64,000 nucleotides of DNA from Candidatus Bathyarchaeia archaeon (GCA_038873195.1 JAVZEV010000001.1:1020490-1084489); one strand, 5' to 3'; counted from the first letter of the stretch, positions 51,860-60,799 are shown. The notes: generated by a model not told the origin, from the sequence alone. Numbers and translations: made by a program.

Positions 51860-52825
51860 TCAAAAAAGGTGTTCTTTGCTAAGAAATGGTTTGCCACCGA
51901 CTTTGCTGATTATAATCTTAGAAAAGCCTATTTCGCGAAGTCGATTAGCTATGTCTTCCATATGGTCGGCACAAGTGTTAATAAATACTGAGGGGCCGGT
52001 GTCTATTGAAAACCATGCGGGCATGCCTTCGCATCGCATTTTCTGTACTTCTTTTATTATTCGGATAGTTTCCGGTTCCCAAAGAATCATGTGGGCTTCT
52101 CCGGTCATGGTGCTAGCGTGCAGATTTAGGCTGTCTTCTTCGGCAAGCTGTCCTATTGTAGCAATGTCGCCAACTTCTATAGCGTGTTTCATTGTTTTAA
52201 CGATTTTTGCCACATGTCTTAATCTAGCTTTGAATAATGGGGAGCTAAGGACTTCACTGTGTGCTTCATCCGTTTTAATTGTAGAAAATATTGGCATAAT
52301 AACCATGCCCAAATCAACGGTTTCTGGCTCTACAATCGGCTCAGCATACGATTTGCCATTCTTGTTTGCGTACCATATTGCGAAGCTTCCGGCAAGACTT
52401 CGTGTGGCGGAACCCGCGCCAAGCCTGACCAGTTCAGAAAGTGAAACATAATCAATCTCAAAGTCTAAGGCGGCGCAAGCGGCAGTTCCAAGAGCAGCAA
52501 AAGCAGAAGCAGAAAAACCCAAACCTTTTCCGCCGGTTATGCTGTTTTGGGATGCAACATTGAAGCTTCCCGAATACTTGGTAAGGTTTCTTAGTTTGTT
52601 TAGAACGGCTTCGACTCTTTCAAAATCTTTGCCCACAGCCTCTGTTCCATTTATTATCACAGAGTCTTTCTTTGATGAGTTGAGTGTTTCAACTGTAGTC
52701 GTAGTGTGTAGGGCTTCGATGCAGACAGATATGCTATCGTGAAAGGGAATTCTCAGCTTTTTATCTTTTAACCCATGATACTTAATTAAGCCTTGAATAG
52801 GATGCGCAACAGCAGTTGCTTTCAT
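51860..52825 (-). CDS. mvaD: Diphosphomevalonate-decarboxylase-like GHMP enzyme
   Basis: 321 residues of the GHMP fold. KYHG at 15-18 corresponds to the KYWGK start of the family, GKGLGFSASAFA at 99-110 is the ATP loop, and GAGSATRSLAGSF at 136-148 the family segment GSGSACRS. D275 in WFSIDTGPSVF is the catalytic aspartate that is changed in mevalonate-3-kinases, so a decarboxylase reaction is favoured. Substrate could be diphospho-, phospho- or bisphosphomevalonate. Coexists with both AcnX subunits at 24 kb. Confidence 0.85.
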   Translation of the reverse strand: MKATAVAHPIQGLIKYHGLKDKKLRIPFHDSISVCIEALHTTTTVETLNSSKKDSVIINGTEAVGKDFERVEAVLNKLRNLTKYSGSFNVASQNSITGGKGLGFSASAFAALGTAACAALDFEIDYVSLSELVRLGAGSATRSLAGSFAIWYANKNGKSYAEPIVEPETVDLGMVIMPIFSTIKTDEAHSEVLSSPLFKARLRHVAKIVKTMKHAIEVGDIATIGQLAEEDSLNLHASTMTGEAHMILWEPETIRIIKEVQKMRCEGMPAWFSIDTGPSVFINTCADHMEDIANRLREIGFSKIIISKVGGKPFLSKEHLF

Positions 52826-52860
52826 GACCTAAACTTTGCACAATTAATAGTTTAACATTG

Positions 52861-52995
52861 TGGCGCCGGGGAAGGGATTCGAACCCCTGCGAGCCCGAAG
52901 GCCCACTGGCTTGCTTGTGTTTTTTTCTCCTAGCCCCCTTATATATAGGCTGGTTGATCTCGAGGCCAGCGCGTTAACCGCTCCGCCACCCCGGC
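52861..52995 (-). tRNA. tRNA-Ser (anticodon CGA) with intron, CCA encoded
   Basis: Class II tRNA. Acceptor GCCGGGG/CCCCGGC, anticodon stem CTGGC/GCCAG, anticodon CGA, long variable arm GGGCC-TTCG-GGCTC, T-loop TTCGAAT, discriminator G at 52864 and CCA at 52861-52863. An intron of about 47 nt (52912-52958) interrupts the loop after position 37, the canonical site, and can fold through AGCC/GGCT as part of the bulge-helix-bulge. Confidence 0.93.
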
Positions 52996-53035
52996 TCAAT
53001 AGATGAAGCGTGTTTGTCTTCTAAAAGAGTTTTTA

Positions 53036-53842
53036 TTATTTTGAGAGAAGCGATGGGAAAAACCATTGTTTTTTGTGTTTATGTTTTGTTTTGTCCCATT
53101 CATTAAGTATTTTTACTGCTTCGTTTGCGATTTTTATTGCGGTTTCTTCGCCTGCTTGTGGTTTGAATTCGCTGGTGCATCTGTTGGCGTAAACAGCGCA
53201 CACTGAACCTGCTCGTAATCCATAAAGGCTTGCAAGAGTGTATAATGTGGCGGTTTCCATTTCGAAATTTAACACTCCAGCCTTTTGTAATGCAGGCAGT
53301 AGACTATCATTTTTTGCTGTTTTTGTTGGGCGGTTTTGTCCAGCGTAGAAGTCTGCTGTTGTTGCCGTAATGCCTACATGATAGTTGCTTATGCCCAAGC
53401 ATTCAACCGCTTCAATCAAAGCCAGTAAGACTTCGTAGTTTGCAACAGCGGGATATTCAGGTATAATGTAATAGTTGCTTGTGCAGTCAAGACGCACGGC
53501 AGCAGAGGAGATAATCACATCGCCACATTCAATGTGCTTTTGTATTGCGCCCGTGCTGCCCACACGAATAAACGTCTCCACGCCTACACGGGAAGTCTCA
53601 TTAACAAGTATGCTCATGCAAGCAGGGCCAATACCGCTGGACATGGCAGAAATTGGAACTCCCTTGTATTTTCCTGTGAAACTTCGAAACTCACGATGAC
53701 AAGAAACTTCACGGGCGAAATCCCAAAAGCTTGCAATTTTCGGAACGCGGTCAGGGTCGCCGGGTACAAGCAAATATTTGGCTAAGTCGCCTTTTTTGCA
53801 TGCAATATGATATTGTTCAGCACCGGAAGGCGTAGGATGCAA
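53036..53842 (-). CDS. udp: Uridine/purine nucleoside phosphorylase family
   Basis: 268 residues. YLLVPGDPDRVPKIA, MSSGIGPACMSILV, RVGSTGAIQ and LNFEMETATLYTLAS are hallmarks of the NP-I family, and the last motif favours uridine phosphorylase. Splits nucleosides to base and ribose-1-phosphate. Start TTG 53842, preceded by GGTGA at good spacing. Near an SAH-to-inosine route it could also act on inosine, but linkage is weak. Confidence 0.88.
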   Translation of the reverse strand: MHPTPSGAEQYHIACKKGDLAKYLLVPGDPDRVPKIASFWDFAREVSCHREFRSFTGKYKGVPISAMSSGIGPACMSILVNETSRVGVETFIRVGSTGAIQKHIECGDVIISSAAVRLDCTSNYYIIPEYPAVANYEVLLALIEAVECLGISNYHVGITATTADFYAGQNRPTKTAKNDSLLPALQKAGVLNFEMETATLYTLASLYGLRAGSVCAVYANRCTSEFKPQAGEETAIKIANEAVKILNEWDKTKHKHKKQWFFPSLLSK

Positions 53843-53910
53843 TAGACATCACCAAAACTAAGATTAAGCATGCAGCATTTAATAGTAACGTAATTTGAGG
53901 AAACCGCCAA

Positions 53911-54189
53911 TTGTCAAATGAGCAGAGAAGAACAAAGTACGATATTTACGCAAATATTATCGAAATAATAGCAAGGAAGGGACTGTGTTCCTTAACGAGA
54001 ATCTCTTACGGCGCCAACATGCCCGTTGACAGAACAAAGAAAATCTTGAATTTTCTGGTCTCTCACGGTTTCGTCCGCGAAGTAATAGTAAACGACTCAA
54101 AGAAATACAGAGCAACGAAATGGGGCCTGGAATATTTGGAAACATTCAAGAGAATGCGAAAGTTCTTCGCGGCTTTAGAGGAACAGTAA
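53911..54189 (+). CDS. Winged-helix DNA-binding protein
   Basis: 92 residues from TTG 53911. TKYDIYANIIEIIARKGLCS, then TRISYGANMPVDRTKKILNF and a wing ending YRATKWGLEYLETFKRM match short archaeal winged-helix regulators of the HTH_45 kind. Head-to-tail with the next two + strand genes, it may regulate the bactofilin-like gene. Confidence 0.78.
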   Translation: MSNEQRRTKYDIYANIIEIIARKGLCSLTRISYGANMPVDRTKKILNFLVSHGFVREVIVNDSKKYRATKWGLEYLETFKRMRKFFAALEEQ

Positions 54190-54288
54190 CAAATTGTAAC
54201 TACTAAATGTGTTCTCATTAAGTGCGTCGCCTTTTAAGGGCTGAAGAAAGTTATCTGGTTTTAGTTAAAAAGTGAGGTGAATGAAAAA

Positions 54289-54516
54289 ATGGCACGTCAT
54301 ATAAAGAATGGAGTAGGTTTGAAGGGTGAGTCACAGAAGAAGGCTACTATAGGAACAAAACTGTTTGGGCACATTAACAACGTCAATATCAAGTTAACCA
54401 AGCCAAATTCTGCTTTGTTAATTAGAACTGAAACATGTGAAAACTGCAAGGTAAAGGTAGAAATGGAAAGAGCAAAAGCGGCATACTGTAAACTGAAGGG
54501 AACAGCAACAAATTGA
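54289..54516 (+). CDS. Small hypothetical protein with CxxC
   Basis: 75 residues from ATG 54289; GGTGA at 54276-54280 lies 8 nt before it. Basic N-terminus (ARHIKNGVGLKGESQKKA), a beta-rich middle, and TETCENCKVKVEMERAKAAY with one CxxC. It precedes the bactofilin-like gene by 71 nt. No family recognised. Confidence 0.55.
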   Translation: MARHIKNGVGLKGESQKKATIGTKLFGHINNVNIKLTKPNSALLIRTETCENCKVKVEMERAKAAYCKLKGTATN

Positions 54517-54587
54517 GGCAAAAACTAGTCACCACATGTGAGTCCCCTTTTTAAACACTAAAAAAAAGATTGAGGTGATGATTTAAA

Positions 54588-55808
54588 ATGAATGAAAAAA
54601 AGACTATCCCATCAAAAAGTACTGTAACTTTAGATATAGTAAATGGTGACCTAAGAGTTGGCAGAAACTCAATCATAAAAGGAACAGGAACACCTCCGAA
54701 AGTGAACATCCTCGGCAACATTTACTGCGAAGGAAACAACACTTTCGAATGCGACTTGTCAGCGGAGAATCTAGAAGCAGAAGACGACGTGACTGTTTAT
54801 GGAAACTTGGAGATAAAAAATTCAATTGAAATCGAAGATGGACGACTAGAGGTTAATGGAAAAATGACCGCGAAACATGTGGACATTGACAGGACATTAC
54901 ATGTCAGCAAAGACCTAGTCGCAGAAAAGATAGATGCGGGAGGAAGCATAAACGTGGAAGGTGCACTGAAGGCAGAAGATATAGATGTAGGCGGAAGCCT
55001 CAGAGCTAAAGGAGAAGTCGAAGCAGTCGACATCGACGTTGGGGGAAGCCTCCTCATTGAATCAAAAAGTAACATCAAAACACTTGAGGTAGGAGGAACC
55101 GCCAAAGTAAAAGGAGGCAAAATCGGCGAAATAAATGTCGGTGGAAGCTTTGAGTCAGATGACCAATTGGAATTTGAAGACATAGATGTCGGCGGAATTG
55201 TCAGCCTCTCCAACAAAAATAAAGGACGCAAAATAGATGTGGGAGGTTCGTTAGAAGTCAAAGGTGACCTAACTTTTGAAGACATAGATGTCGGCGGAAA
55301 AGTAAAGATAACGGGTGCAGGCGAAGGTATAGAAGTTGATGTTGGTGGCAGATTGGAAGTTGGCAAATCTTTGAAGCTTTCTGGCGAATTGGAAGTAGGA
55401 GGCATAGTTGAAATAGGCGAGGAGATTTCTGCAGAAGATATTGAAGTAGGCGGTGCATTAAACGCCAAAAAAGTTATGGCAGAAAATCATGTGGAAGTTG
55501 GTGGTTCAATAAGAACGGTGGAAGGCGTGATAGCACGTTTTGTGGAGATAGGTCATAGAGGCAAGGTTCATGGGCCAATAAGAGCAGAACGAGTGGTTGT
55601 TAACAAAAACGCTAACGCGGAAGATGTCTTCGGAAAGCAAATTTTAATGAGGAAAGGAGCGTACGCAAGGAATGTTTACGGCGAAAATGTTGTTATCGAA
55701 TCTCATTGCCGCATAGACGGTGAAATTCACTACTCTAGCGAATTAAGAATAGAAGAAGATGTTTCGTTAAGTAAGGCTCCACAAAAAGTAGAAAAACTTC
55801 CGTTCTAA
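54588..55808 (+). CDS. Bactofilin-like protein with twelve 17-residue repeats
   Basis: 406 residues, preceded by GAGGTGATG. From residue 115 to about 318 there are twelve tandem units of 16-18 residues opening with a variant of IDVGGSL (for example IDVGGSLRAKGEVEAVD), the period expected for one turn of a beta-helix. N-terminal (1-110) and C-terminal (320-390) parts continue the same strand-turn character without the strict repeat. Bactofilins and related polymer-forming proteins assemble into cytoskeletal filaments; archaeal versions are little studied. No signal peptide, so it is cytoplasmic. Strongly acidic. Confidence 0.8.
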   Translation: MNEKKTIPSKSTVTLDIVNGDLRVGRNSIIKGTGTPPKVNILGNIYCEGNNTFECDLSAENLEAEDDVTVYGNLEIKNSIEIEDGRLEVNGKMTAKHVDIDRTLHVSKDLVAEKIDAGGSINVEGALKAEDIDVGGSLRAKGEVEAVDIDVGGSLLIESKSNIKTLEVGGTAKVKGGKIGEINVGGSFESDDQLEFEDIDVGGIVSLSNKNKGRKIDVGGSLEVKGDLTFEDIDVGGKVKITGAGEGIEVDVGGRLEVGKSLKLSGELEVGGIVEIGEEISAEDIEVGGALNAKKVMAENHVEVGGSIRTVEGVIARFVEIGHRGKVHGPIRAERVVVNKNANAEDVFGKQILMRKGAYARNVYGENVVIESHCRIDGEIHYSSELRIEEDVSLSKAPQKVEKLPF

Positions 55809-55820
55809 AACAGTTGGACT

Positions 55821-56813
55821 TTACCTTTTAGGCATGACCAAATCCGCTATGTCGACGCTATGTTCATAGATTTGCCTTAAAAACGAAGCAGCCGCCAGAA
55901 TCTGCGGCACAACATCGAGCGACTGGGCCCTAGCGACCTTCTCAATGCTAGCAAATGTTTTGTCAATTTTTTCCCGCATATTCCGTACATTTTCCGCCAA
56001 GGCAATGTCACCCACAAAAAATGCAGTCAATGCGTTTTCGTGAGCCTCAAAACATAGTAAGTGAAAGTCTACAAACAGTTTCTTTAAATCTTCAGCAAGC
56101 TTCGTCTCTTTTAACTCAACAGTTTTCATTGCCACGCGTACGCACTCATCTCCGATGGCTTCTACAAGGCTTGCTGCTAACCGGTAATCCAAACATTCAA
56201 TTGGGCTAACGCCTAACTTGTCGCTTAAACTTGGATTCTGAATTATCGTGCGCAAGATACGTACCAGAAGAAAATAAAGTCGGTTACTTTCGTCATCACG
56301 TGCAATGACGCTTTTTGCCAGCTGAACATCTCCATCAGTAAAAGAGGTAACAACATCCCGATGCATGCTTGAAACAATCGCATAGCCACGGCGAAGAATC
56401 TTTTCAGGTGGAAACCCCGAAGGCTCAAGCAAACATTGCAAAACAATTTTTGCGTAGTCCTCTTCAATAATTTCCAACCCAACCAAACGGCTGACAGTTT
56501 TTTTGACAGCATCTCGTACCTCAAAGCTAATACGTTCCTTTGACTCAACACGGATAATGTCAAATCCAAGTAAATATTTACCAATAATCTCACGCCCCAA
56601 GTATGGCCCGGGCTTCAAGTTGGCAGTGAGGGGGGAAGGTTCCACATTGTACTTAGTGTCTATCAAGAGTTTGCCATCGGCAGTTTCGCTAATAGCTACG
56701 ACAGACCCTTTTTTCAAACCATACTGTTCCGCCCAAGCGCGGGGTAAACACACGAAAAAGGTTCCTGTTGGAGTGCGTTGGACTTTACGTAATTCGCTCA
56801 TACGTATCGCCAT
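55821..56813 (-). CDS. phoU: AbrB-PhoU phosphate-signalling regulator
   Basis: 330 residues from ATG 56813 (a second ATG at 56801). Residues 5-50 are a SpoVT-AbrB DNA-binding motif (RKVQRTPTGTFFVCLPRAWA, then GLKKGSVVAI). The rest is two PhoU-like three-helix units with the metal-site type E/D residues (HENALTAFFVGD, EHSVDIADLV). Archaeal PhoU fused to AbrB is a known form that acts in phosphate control. Convergent with the bactofilin-like gene, 12 bp apart. Confidence 0.85.
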   Translation of the reverse strand: MAIRMSELRKVQRTPTGTFFVCLPRAWAEQYGLKKGSVVAISETADGKLLIDTKYNVEPSPLTANLKPGPYLGREIIGKYLLGFDIIRVESKERISFEVRDAVKKTVSRLVGLEIIEEDYAKIVLQCLLEPSGFPPEKILRRGYAIVSSMHRDVVTSFTDGDVQLAKSVIARDDESNRLYFLLVRILRTIIQNPSLSDKLGVSPIECLDYRLAASLVEAIGDECVRVAMKTVELKETKLAEDLKKLFVDFHLLCFEAHENALTAFFVGDIALAENVRNMREKIDKTFASIEKVARAQSLDVVPQILAAASFLRQIYEHSVDIADLVMPKR

Positions 56814-56868
56814 ATCCTTAAAGTTAGTATTCGTGCTTCGAATATTAACATATCTAAACAAAATGCCA

Positions 56869-56878
56869 ATTTATAAAT
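56869..56878. promoter_or_regulatory. Symmetric TATA box shared by divergent genes
   Basis: ATTTATAAAT is its own reverse complement. Centred 26 nt before 56899 it fits leaderless initiation at TTG 56898 on the + strand, and on the - strand it gives a 34-nt leader for the AbrB-PhoU gene. Confidence 0.5.
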
Positions 56879-56897
56879 CTAAGCATGTGTGTTGAAA

Positions 56898-57485
56898 TTG
56901 AAGAAAGAATGTATAATTGGTATAGATTTGGCTGGAACCTCAAATAACCCTTCAGGATGGGCACTTTGGAAAAATAAGAAGGTTAAGGCATGTTTGTTAT
57001 ACGATGATCAAGAAATTTTGTGGAATATTACCAAAAATAATCCAACTCTCATCGCAATAGATGCTCCATTTTGTTTTCCTCAGAAAGGATTATTGAGAAA
57101 AGCGGACAGAGAAATGATAAGAAAAGGATACCGCGTTTTTCCGCCTGTTCTGGCAGCAATGAGAATGCTTACATCTCGCGCGATTAAATTGAACAAGTTA
57201 ATAGGGGAAAAAGGATATAACGTAATAGAAGTGCATCCTACTTCAACGCGTAAGGCTTTGGGGATGCAGCTAAAAGATTGGGGAGAAATCCAAGCAACCT
57301 TCAAAAGCATGGAGTTAGAAGGCGACATAAAAGCACGTGTGTTAACACCACATGAACTCGACGCCATTACAGCAGCCCTTACAGCCTATCTCTACATACA
57401 TAACCAAACAGAAGCCATAGGAGATGACGCTGAAGGCTACATAATAGTGCCAAAAAAGCAAGATTGGAGAACTATGCGCATATGA
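56898..57485 (+). CDS. DUF429 family RNase-H-like protein
   Basis: 195 residues from TTG 56898, which matches the promoter spacing (GTG 56889 is also in frame). CIIGIDLAGTSNNPSGWA and IAIDAPFCFPQKG, then HPTSTRKALG and HELDAITAALTAYLY match DUF429, a predicted nuclease of the RNase H fold with acidic residues at D-A and D-A positions. The end overlaps the next start as ATGA, so it is translated together with the PolD small subunit. Confidence 0.82.
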   Translation: MKKECIIGIDLAGTSNNPSGWALWKNKKVKACLLYDDQEILWNITKNNPTLIAIDAPFCFPQKGLLRKADREMIRKGYRVFPPVLAAMRMLTSRAIKLNKLIGEKGYNVIEVHPTSTRKALGMQLKDWGEIQATFKSMELEGDIKARVLTPHELDAITAALTAYLYIHNQTEAIGDDAEGYIIVPKKQDWRTMRI

Positions 57486-59038
57486 GCGGAATAGAAAAAC
57501 TGCAAAAAGCCATTGAGCTGACAATTTCGGCAGGATACCAGCTAAACAAGGAAGCCTTCGAATTTTTAAGCACGTTAGCAGCGACGGAAGATCCAACAGA
57601 AATCATAAGCAAGTTGCTGCAGAAAATAGAGACTCAAAAGGAAAAACCATTGTTTATTGAAAGAAGTTTTTTGGAAGAAGTAGTCAAAAAGCCAGAACCT
57701 ACAAAAGAAATTGTAATTCAGCCACTGGAAGAAACGCCGCAAGAACTAAAAGAGCCTCAAATGACTGAAGGAAAGAGGCCTTTCCATGCCTACGCTGAGG
57801 AAGTTGACGCACAAATAAAGGTTATCGAGGACCCTACAGGCAAGCTGAGCTCAGGTGGAACAATAGAGGATTATCTTGGGTATTTTCGCGACAGATTCGA
57901 ACGAATAGGAAAACTACTGAGACAAAGGGTGGACGTTAAAAGTGCAGCATCCGTGATTGACGCTTTGAAGGCGCCTCCAAATGCTAAACTCAAAGTAATA
58001 GGCATTATAACAGAAAAGAGGGAATCCAAACAGAAAATGCTCTTGGCAATTGAGGATTTACATGCGAACGCTATGGTGCTGGTGCCTCAGAATGCGCCAG
58101 AAGAGTTACAACAAAAAGCACGTCTACTCATGCTTGACCAAGTAGTTTGTTTAAGTGTTGCAAAGACCAGAAGCAACCTCTTAATTGCTGAAGATATCAT
58201 TTTACCGGATATCGCCCAAAAACCTCAACGCAAAGCTCCAGTTCCAGTTTATGCCGTTTTAACTTCAGACATGCATGTGGGCAGCACAAAATTTCAAAGA
58301 GAAGCGTTCAATCGTTTCATATTGTGGCTTAACGGCAAATATGGAAATGACGCTATGAGGGAAATGGCAAGCCATGTAAAATATGTTTTAATTGCGGGGG
58401 ACATTGTAGACGGGATAGGCGTGTATCCTAACCAAGTGAAAGAGTTAGCAGTACGCGATGTGTATGAACAGTATAAACTTGCTGCAAACTATATTGAGCA
58501 GATACCAGACTACATAGAAGTAATAATTATACCCGGAAACCATGATGCCCCAAGAAAAGCCCTACCCCAACCAGCAATTGCAAACACTTACTTAAAAACA
58601 TTAGAAGAGTCACGAAATGTGCATTCGCTTGGAAACCCTTGCTTCCTAAGTCTGCACAACGTAGAATTATTGGTATATCACGGACGCAGTTTAGATGACA
58701 TTACCTCCACAGTTCCCGGAATGGATTTTAACCACCCGGAAAAAGCCATGAAACTGTTACTACAAAGTCGTCACTTAGCACCAACATATGGTGGGAAAAC
58801 TCCACTTTCTCCGGAAAACAGAGATTTTCTCGTTATAGAGCGTGCCCCAGACATTTTCCATGCAGGCCACGTACATGTTTTAGGGCATACAAATTATCGA
58901 GGAGTCTTGATTGTAAATTCGGGCGGATGGCAAGAACAGACAAGTTACATGCGCCGACTCGGACTAGTTCCTACTCCTGGAAAAGTTCCTGTAGTGAACC
59001 TTCAAACGCTGGAAGTTACGGTTATTCCGTTTAGTTAG
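57482..59038 (+). CDS. polB: DNA polymerase D small subunit (DP1)
   Basis: 518 residues from ATG 57482 (ATGA overlap with DUF429). After a 220-residue N-terminal part with an OB fold (KLKVIGIITEKRESKQKML) comes a calcineurin-like phosphoesterase with SDMHVGSTKF, IAGDIVDGIG, IIIPGNHDAP, HGRSLDD and HAGHVHVLGH, i.e. the intact metal site of archaeal DP1, the 3'-5' proofreading exonuclease of PolD. DP2 is not in the window. Placed 510 bp from Orc1/Cdc6, near the presumed origin. Confidence 0.95.
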   Translation: MSGIEKLQKAIELTISAGYQLNKEAFEFLSTLAATEDPTEIISKLLQKIETQKEKPLFIERSFLEEVVKKPEPTKEIVIQPLEETPQELKEPQMTEGKRPFHAYAEEVDAQIKVIEDPTGKLSSGGTIEDYLGYFRDRFERIGKLLRQRVDVKSAASVIDALKAPPNAKLKVIGIITEKRESKQKMLLAIEDLHANAMVLVPQNAPEELQQKARLLMLDQVVCLSVAKTRSNLLIAEDIILPDIAQKPQRKAPVPVYAVLTSDMHVGSTKFQREAFNRFILWLNGKYGNDAMREMASHVKYVLIAGDIVDGIGVYPNQVKELAVRDVYEQYKLAANYIEQIPDYIEVIIIPGNHDAPRKALPQPAIANTYLKTLEESRNVHSLGNPCFLSLHNVELLVYHGRSLDDITSTVPGMDFNHPEKAMKLLLQSRHLAPTYGGKTPLSPENRDFLVIERAPDIFHAGHVHVLGHTNYRGVLIVNSGGWQEQTSYMRRLGLVPTPGKVPVVNLQTLEVTVIPFS

Positions 59039-59592
59039 GATAGCCCCCGTGCAATTAGCCGTGCAATGCGAAGTGGTTCCGGAACACGACCACAAACACA
59101 TAATGCCCGAACGAGTTTACATGCCCAGCCAAGGCTTTCGCCTATTGCTGTAACGTAAATTGGTTGTCTACCAAGAGAGGTAATAATCTCAAGAAACGGT
59201 CCCAACTTCGCAAAAACATCCCAACGCGTCTCCCAGTCTTCAAAATGACGCCGGAGAGCTCGTTTCACCGCCCTATTGTCAGGTTTTGTTCGCGTTACCA
59301 CAATGACCGGTTTTTTAAACTGTTCATGAATCTTCGCTGGGTCGACAATGTTGAAACCAGCAAAAGAAATTCCAGCAAGGAAAACAACATTAAACGTCCA
59401 CCCGTGCAAAAGTTTTTTGAGCTTTTCTGTTGCGTCTAAGCCGTCAACAAGTATATCTGCTGTTCTTACATCTTCAAGGGTATGCCCCTTAAGCAGCACT
59501 GTAGCAAGCACTGTTTTCCGTGTTGTTCCCTTTTGAAAACTCCCATCCTCAACTCCTACTACTGGCATGTTTTGAAAGGCATTTTGCTTCAT
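59035..59592 (-). CDS. DUF99 family (endonuclease V-like) protein
   Basis: About 185 residues. MKQNAFQNMPVVGVEDGSFQ opens it; GLDATEKLKKLLHGWTFNVV and FLAGISFAGFNIVDPAKIHE are DUF99 signatures, a family with an endonuclease-V-like RNase H fold. Start at 59592 or 59568 is uncertain; both overlap the Orc1/Cdc6 3' end (20 or 44 bp). Overlaps the DP1 stop by 4 bp. Possible DNA/RNA repair nuclease. Confidence 0.82.
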   Translation of the reverse strand: MKQNAFQNMPVVGVEDGSFQKGTTRKTVLATVLLKGHTLEDVRTADILVDGLDATEKLKKLLHGWTFNVVFLAGISFAGFNIVDPAKIHEQFKKPVIVVTRTKPDNRAVKRALRRHFEDWETRWDVFAKLGPFLEIITSLGRQPIYVTAIGESLGWACKLVRALCVCGRVPEPLRIARLIARGLS

Positions 59593-60799
59593 ACTCAACC
59601 AATCGTCCAAGTCTACCGTCATTGGCAAAAACATCTCTAATACTACTGCGGGCTATCTCCAATCTAATCTTTTTTGTGCGTCCATACCTTCCCATGCTCA
59701 CGACCTTCGTATTTAATAAGCCCATAGAATCCAGTTCGCTCACTAACGTACCTAAACGCCGTTGCGTCAGTGGCGCAAGCCCTAATTCCCCGCAGAGTTC
59801 ACTGTAAACATCATATATTTCACCAGTTATCGCGCGTTGAGCGTCAACCTTAGTTAAATGGTAAACACTCAAAAGCACCAATTTAGAATGTAAAGTTAAA
59901 TTCTTAAGAGTTTCAACCACGCGGTTATGTTCAATGCTTTTTTCTGCTTCCCTGACATGCTCCTCAACAACTACCTTTGCACCTTGCCTTTCCGCAATTT
60001 CTCCTGCAACTCGCAACAAATCCAACGCGCGCCTCGCATCACCATGTTCTGCAGCAGCCAAAGCAGCACAAAGGCTTAATGCAGCATCAGACAGGACATT
60101 GTCAAAAAACGCTAACTTTGAACGTTCAAACAGAACATTCCGCAGTTCACTTGCATCGTATGGTTTAAAAACAATTTCTTCTTCACTTAACGAGCTTAAA
60201 ACACGAGGATCAAGATACTCCTTCAACCGAAGATCATTAGATATGCCAACAATTGACACTTTACTGTTAGCCAACGTTTCGTTTATTCGTGTTAACTCGT
60301 AAAGAACAGCGTCTCCATGCGCCTTTATTAGAGTGTCAACTTCATCCAGAACTATAATTAGCATTATTCTCGAGGCATCCAAACCGTTTTTAAATCTATC
60401 AAAGACTTCTCCAACAGAGAGACCAGTAAAAGGAACAGTGACGCCCACACTTTGGCATAATGTTGCAAAAACACGATACTCAGAACCCGCCATTCTACAA
60501 TTGAGGTAACAAAACTTTGCGGGGGCATGGAATTCCTTAGCTTTAACTTCAAGGTGGCTGAGCACATATTTTGTTACAGCTGTTTTTCCTGTTCCCGTTT
60601 TTCCATAGATTAAAACATTGGAACTTCTTGCTCCTTTAAGAACTGGAGCCACGGTTTCTCCAAGCCGTCGGATCTGTTCTTCTCGGTGAGGTAGCCTGTT
60701 TGGTAGATAGTCGTGGCGTAGCACTTCCCTGTCCTTAAAGATTTTTGCGTTAGTAACAAACTTTTGAAACACACTTTCAAGTATGCCCTCTTCGTCCAT
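59549..60799 (-). CDS. cdc6: Orc1/Cdc6 replication initiator
   Basis: 416-residue AAA+ protein: NRLPHREEQIRRLGETVAPV, Walker A GKTGTGKT at 66-73, Walker B LIIVLDEVD ending at 155, Sensor-1 SIVGISNDL, the arginine-rich Sensor-2 GDARRALDLLR, and a C-terminal winged helix. It binds ORB elements and loads MCM. The upstream region has ORB-like sites and an AT-rich tract. No second Orc1/Cdc6 lies in the window. Confidence 0.96.
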   Translation of the reverse strand: MDEEGILESVFQKFVTNAKIFKDREVLRHDYLPNRLPHREEQIRRLGETVAPVLKGARSSNVLIYGKTGTGKTAVTKYVLSHLEVKAKEFHAPAKFCYLNCRMAGSEYRVFATLCQSVGVTVPFTGLSVGEVFDRFKNGLDASRIMLIIVLDEVDTLIKAHGDAVLYELTRINETLANSKVSIVGISNDLRLKEYLDPRVLSSLSEEEIVFKPYDASELRNVLFERSKLAFFDNVLSDAALSLCAALAAAEHGDARRALDLLRVAGEIAERQGAKVVVEEHVREAEKSIEHNRVVETLKNLTLHSKLVLLSVYHLTKVDAQRAITGEIYDVYSELCGELGLAPLTQRRLGTLVSELDSMGLLNTKVVSMGRYGRTKKIRLEIARSSIRDVFANDGRLGRLVEYEAKCLSKHASSRS

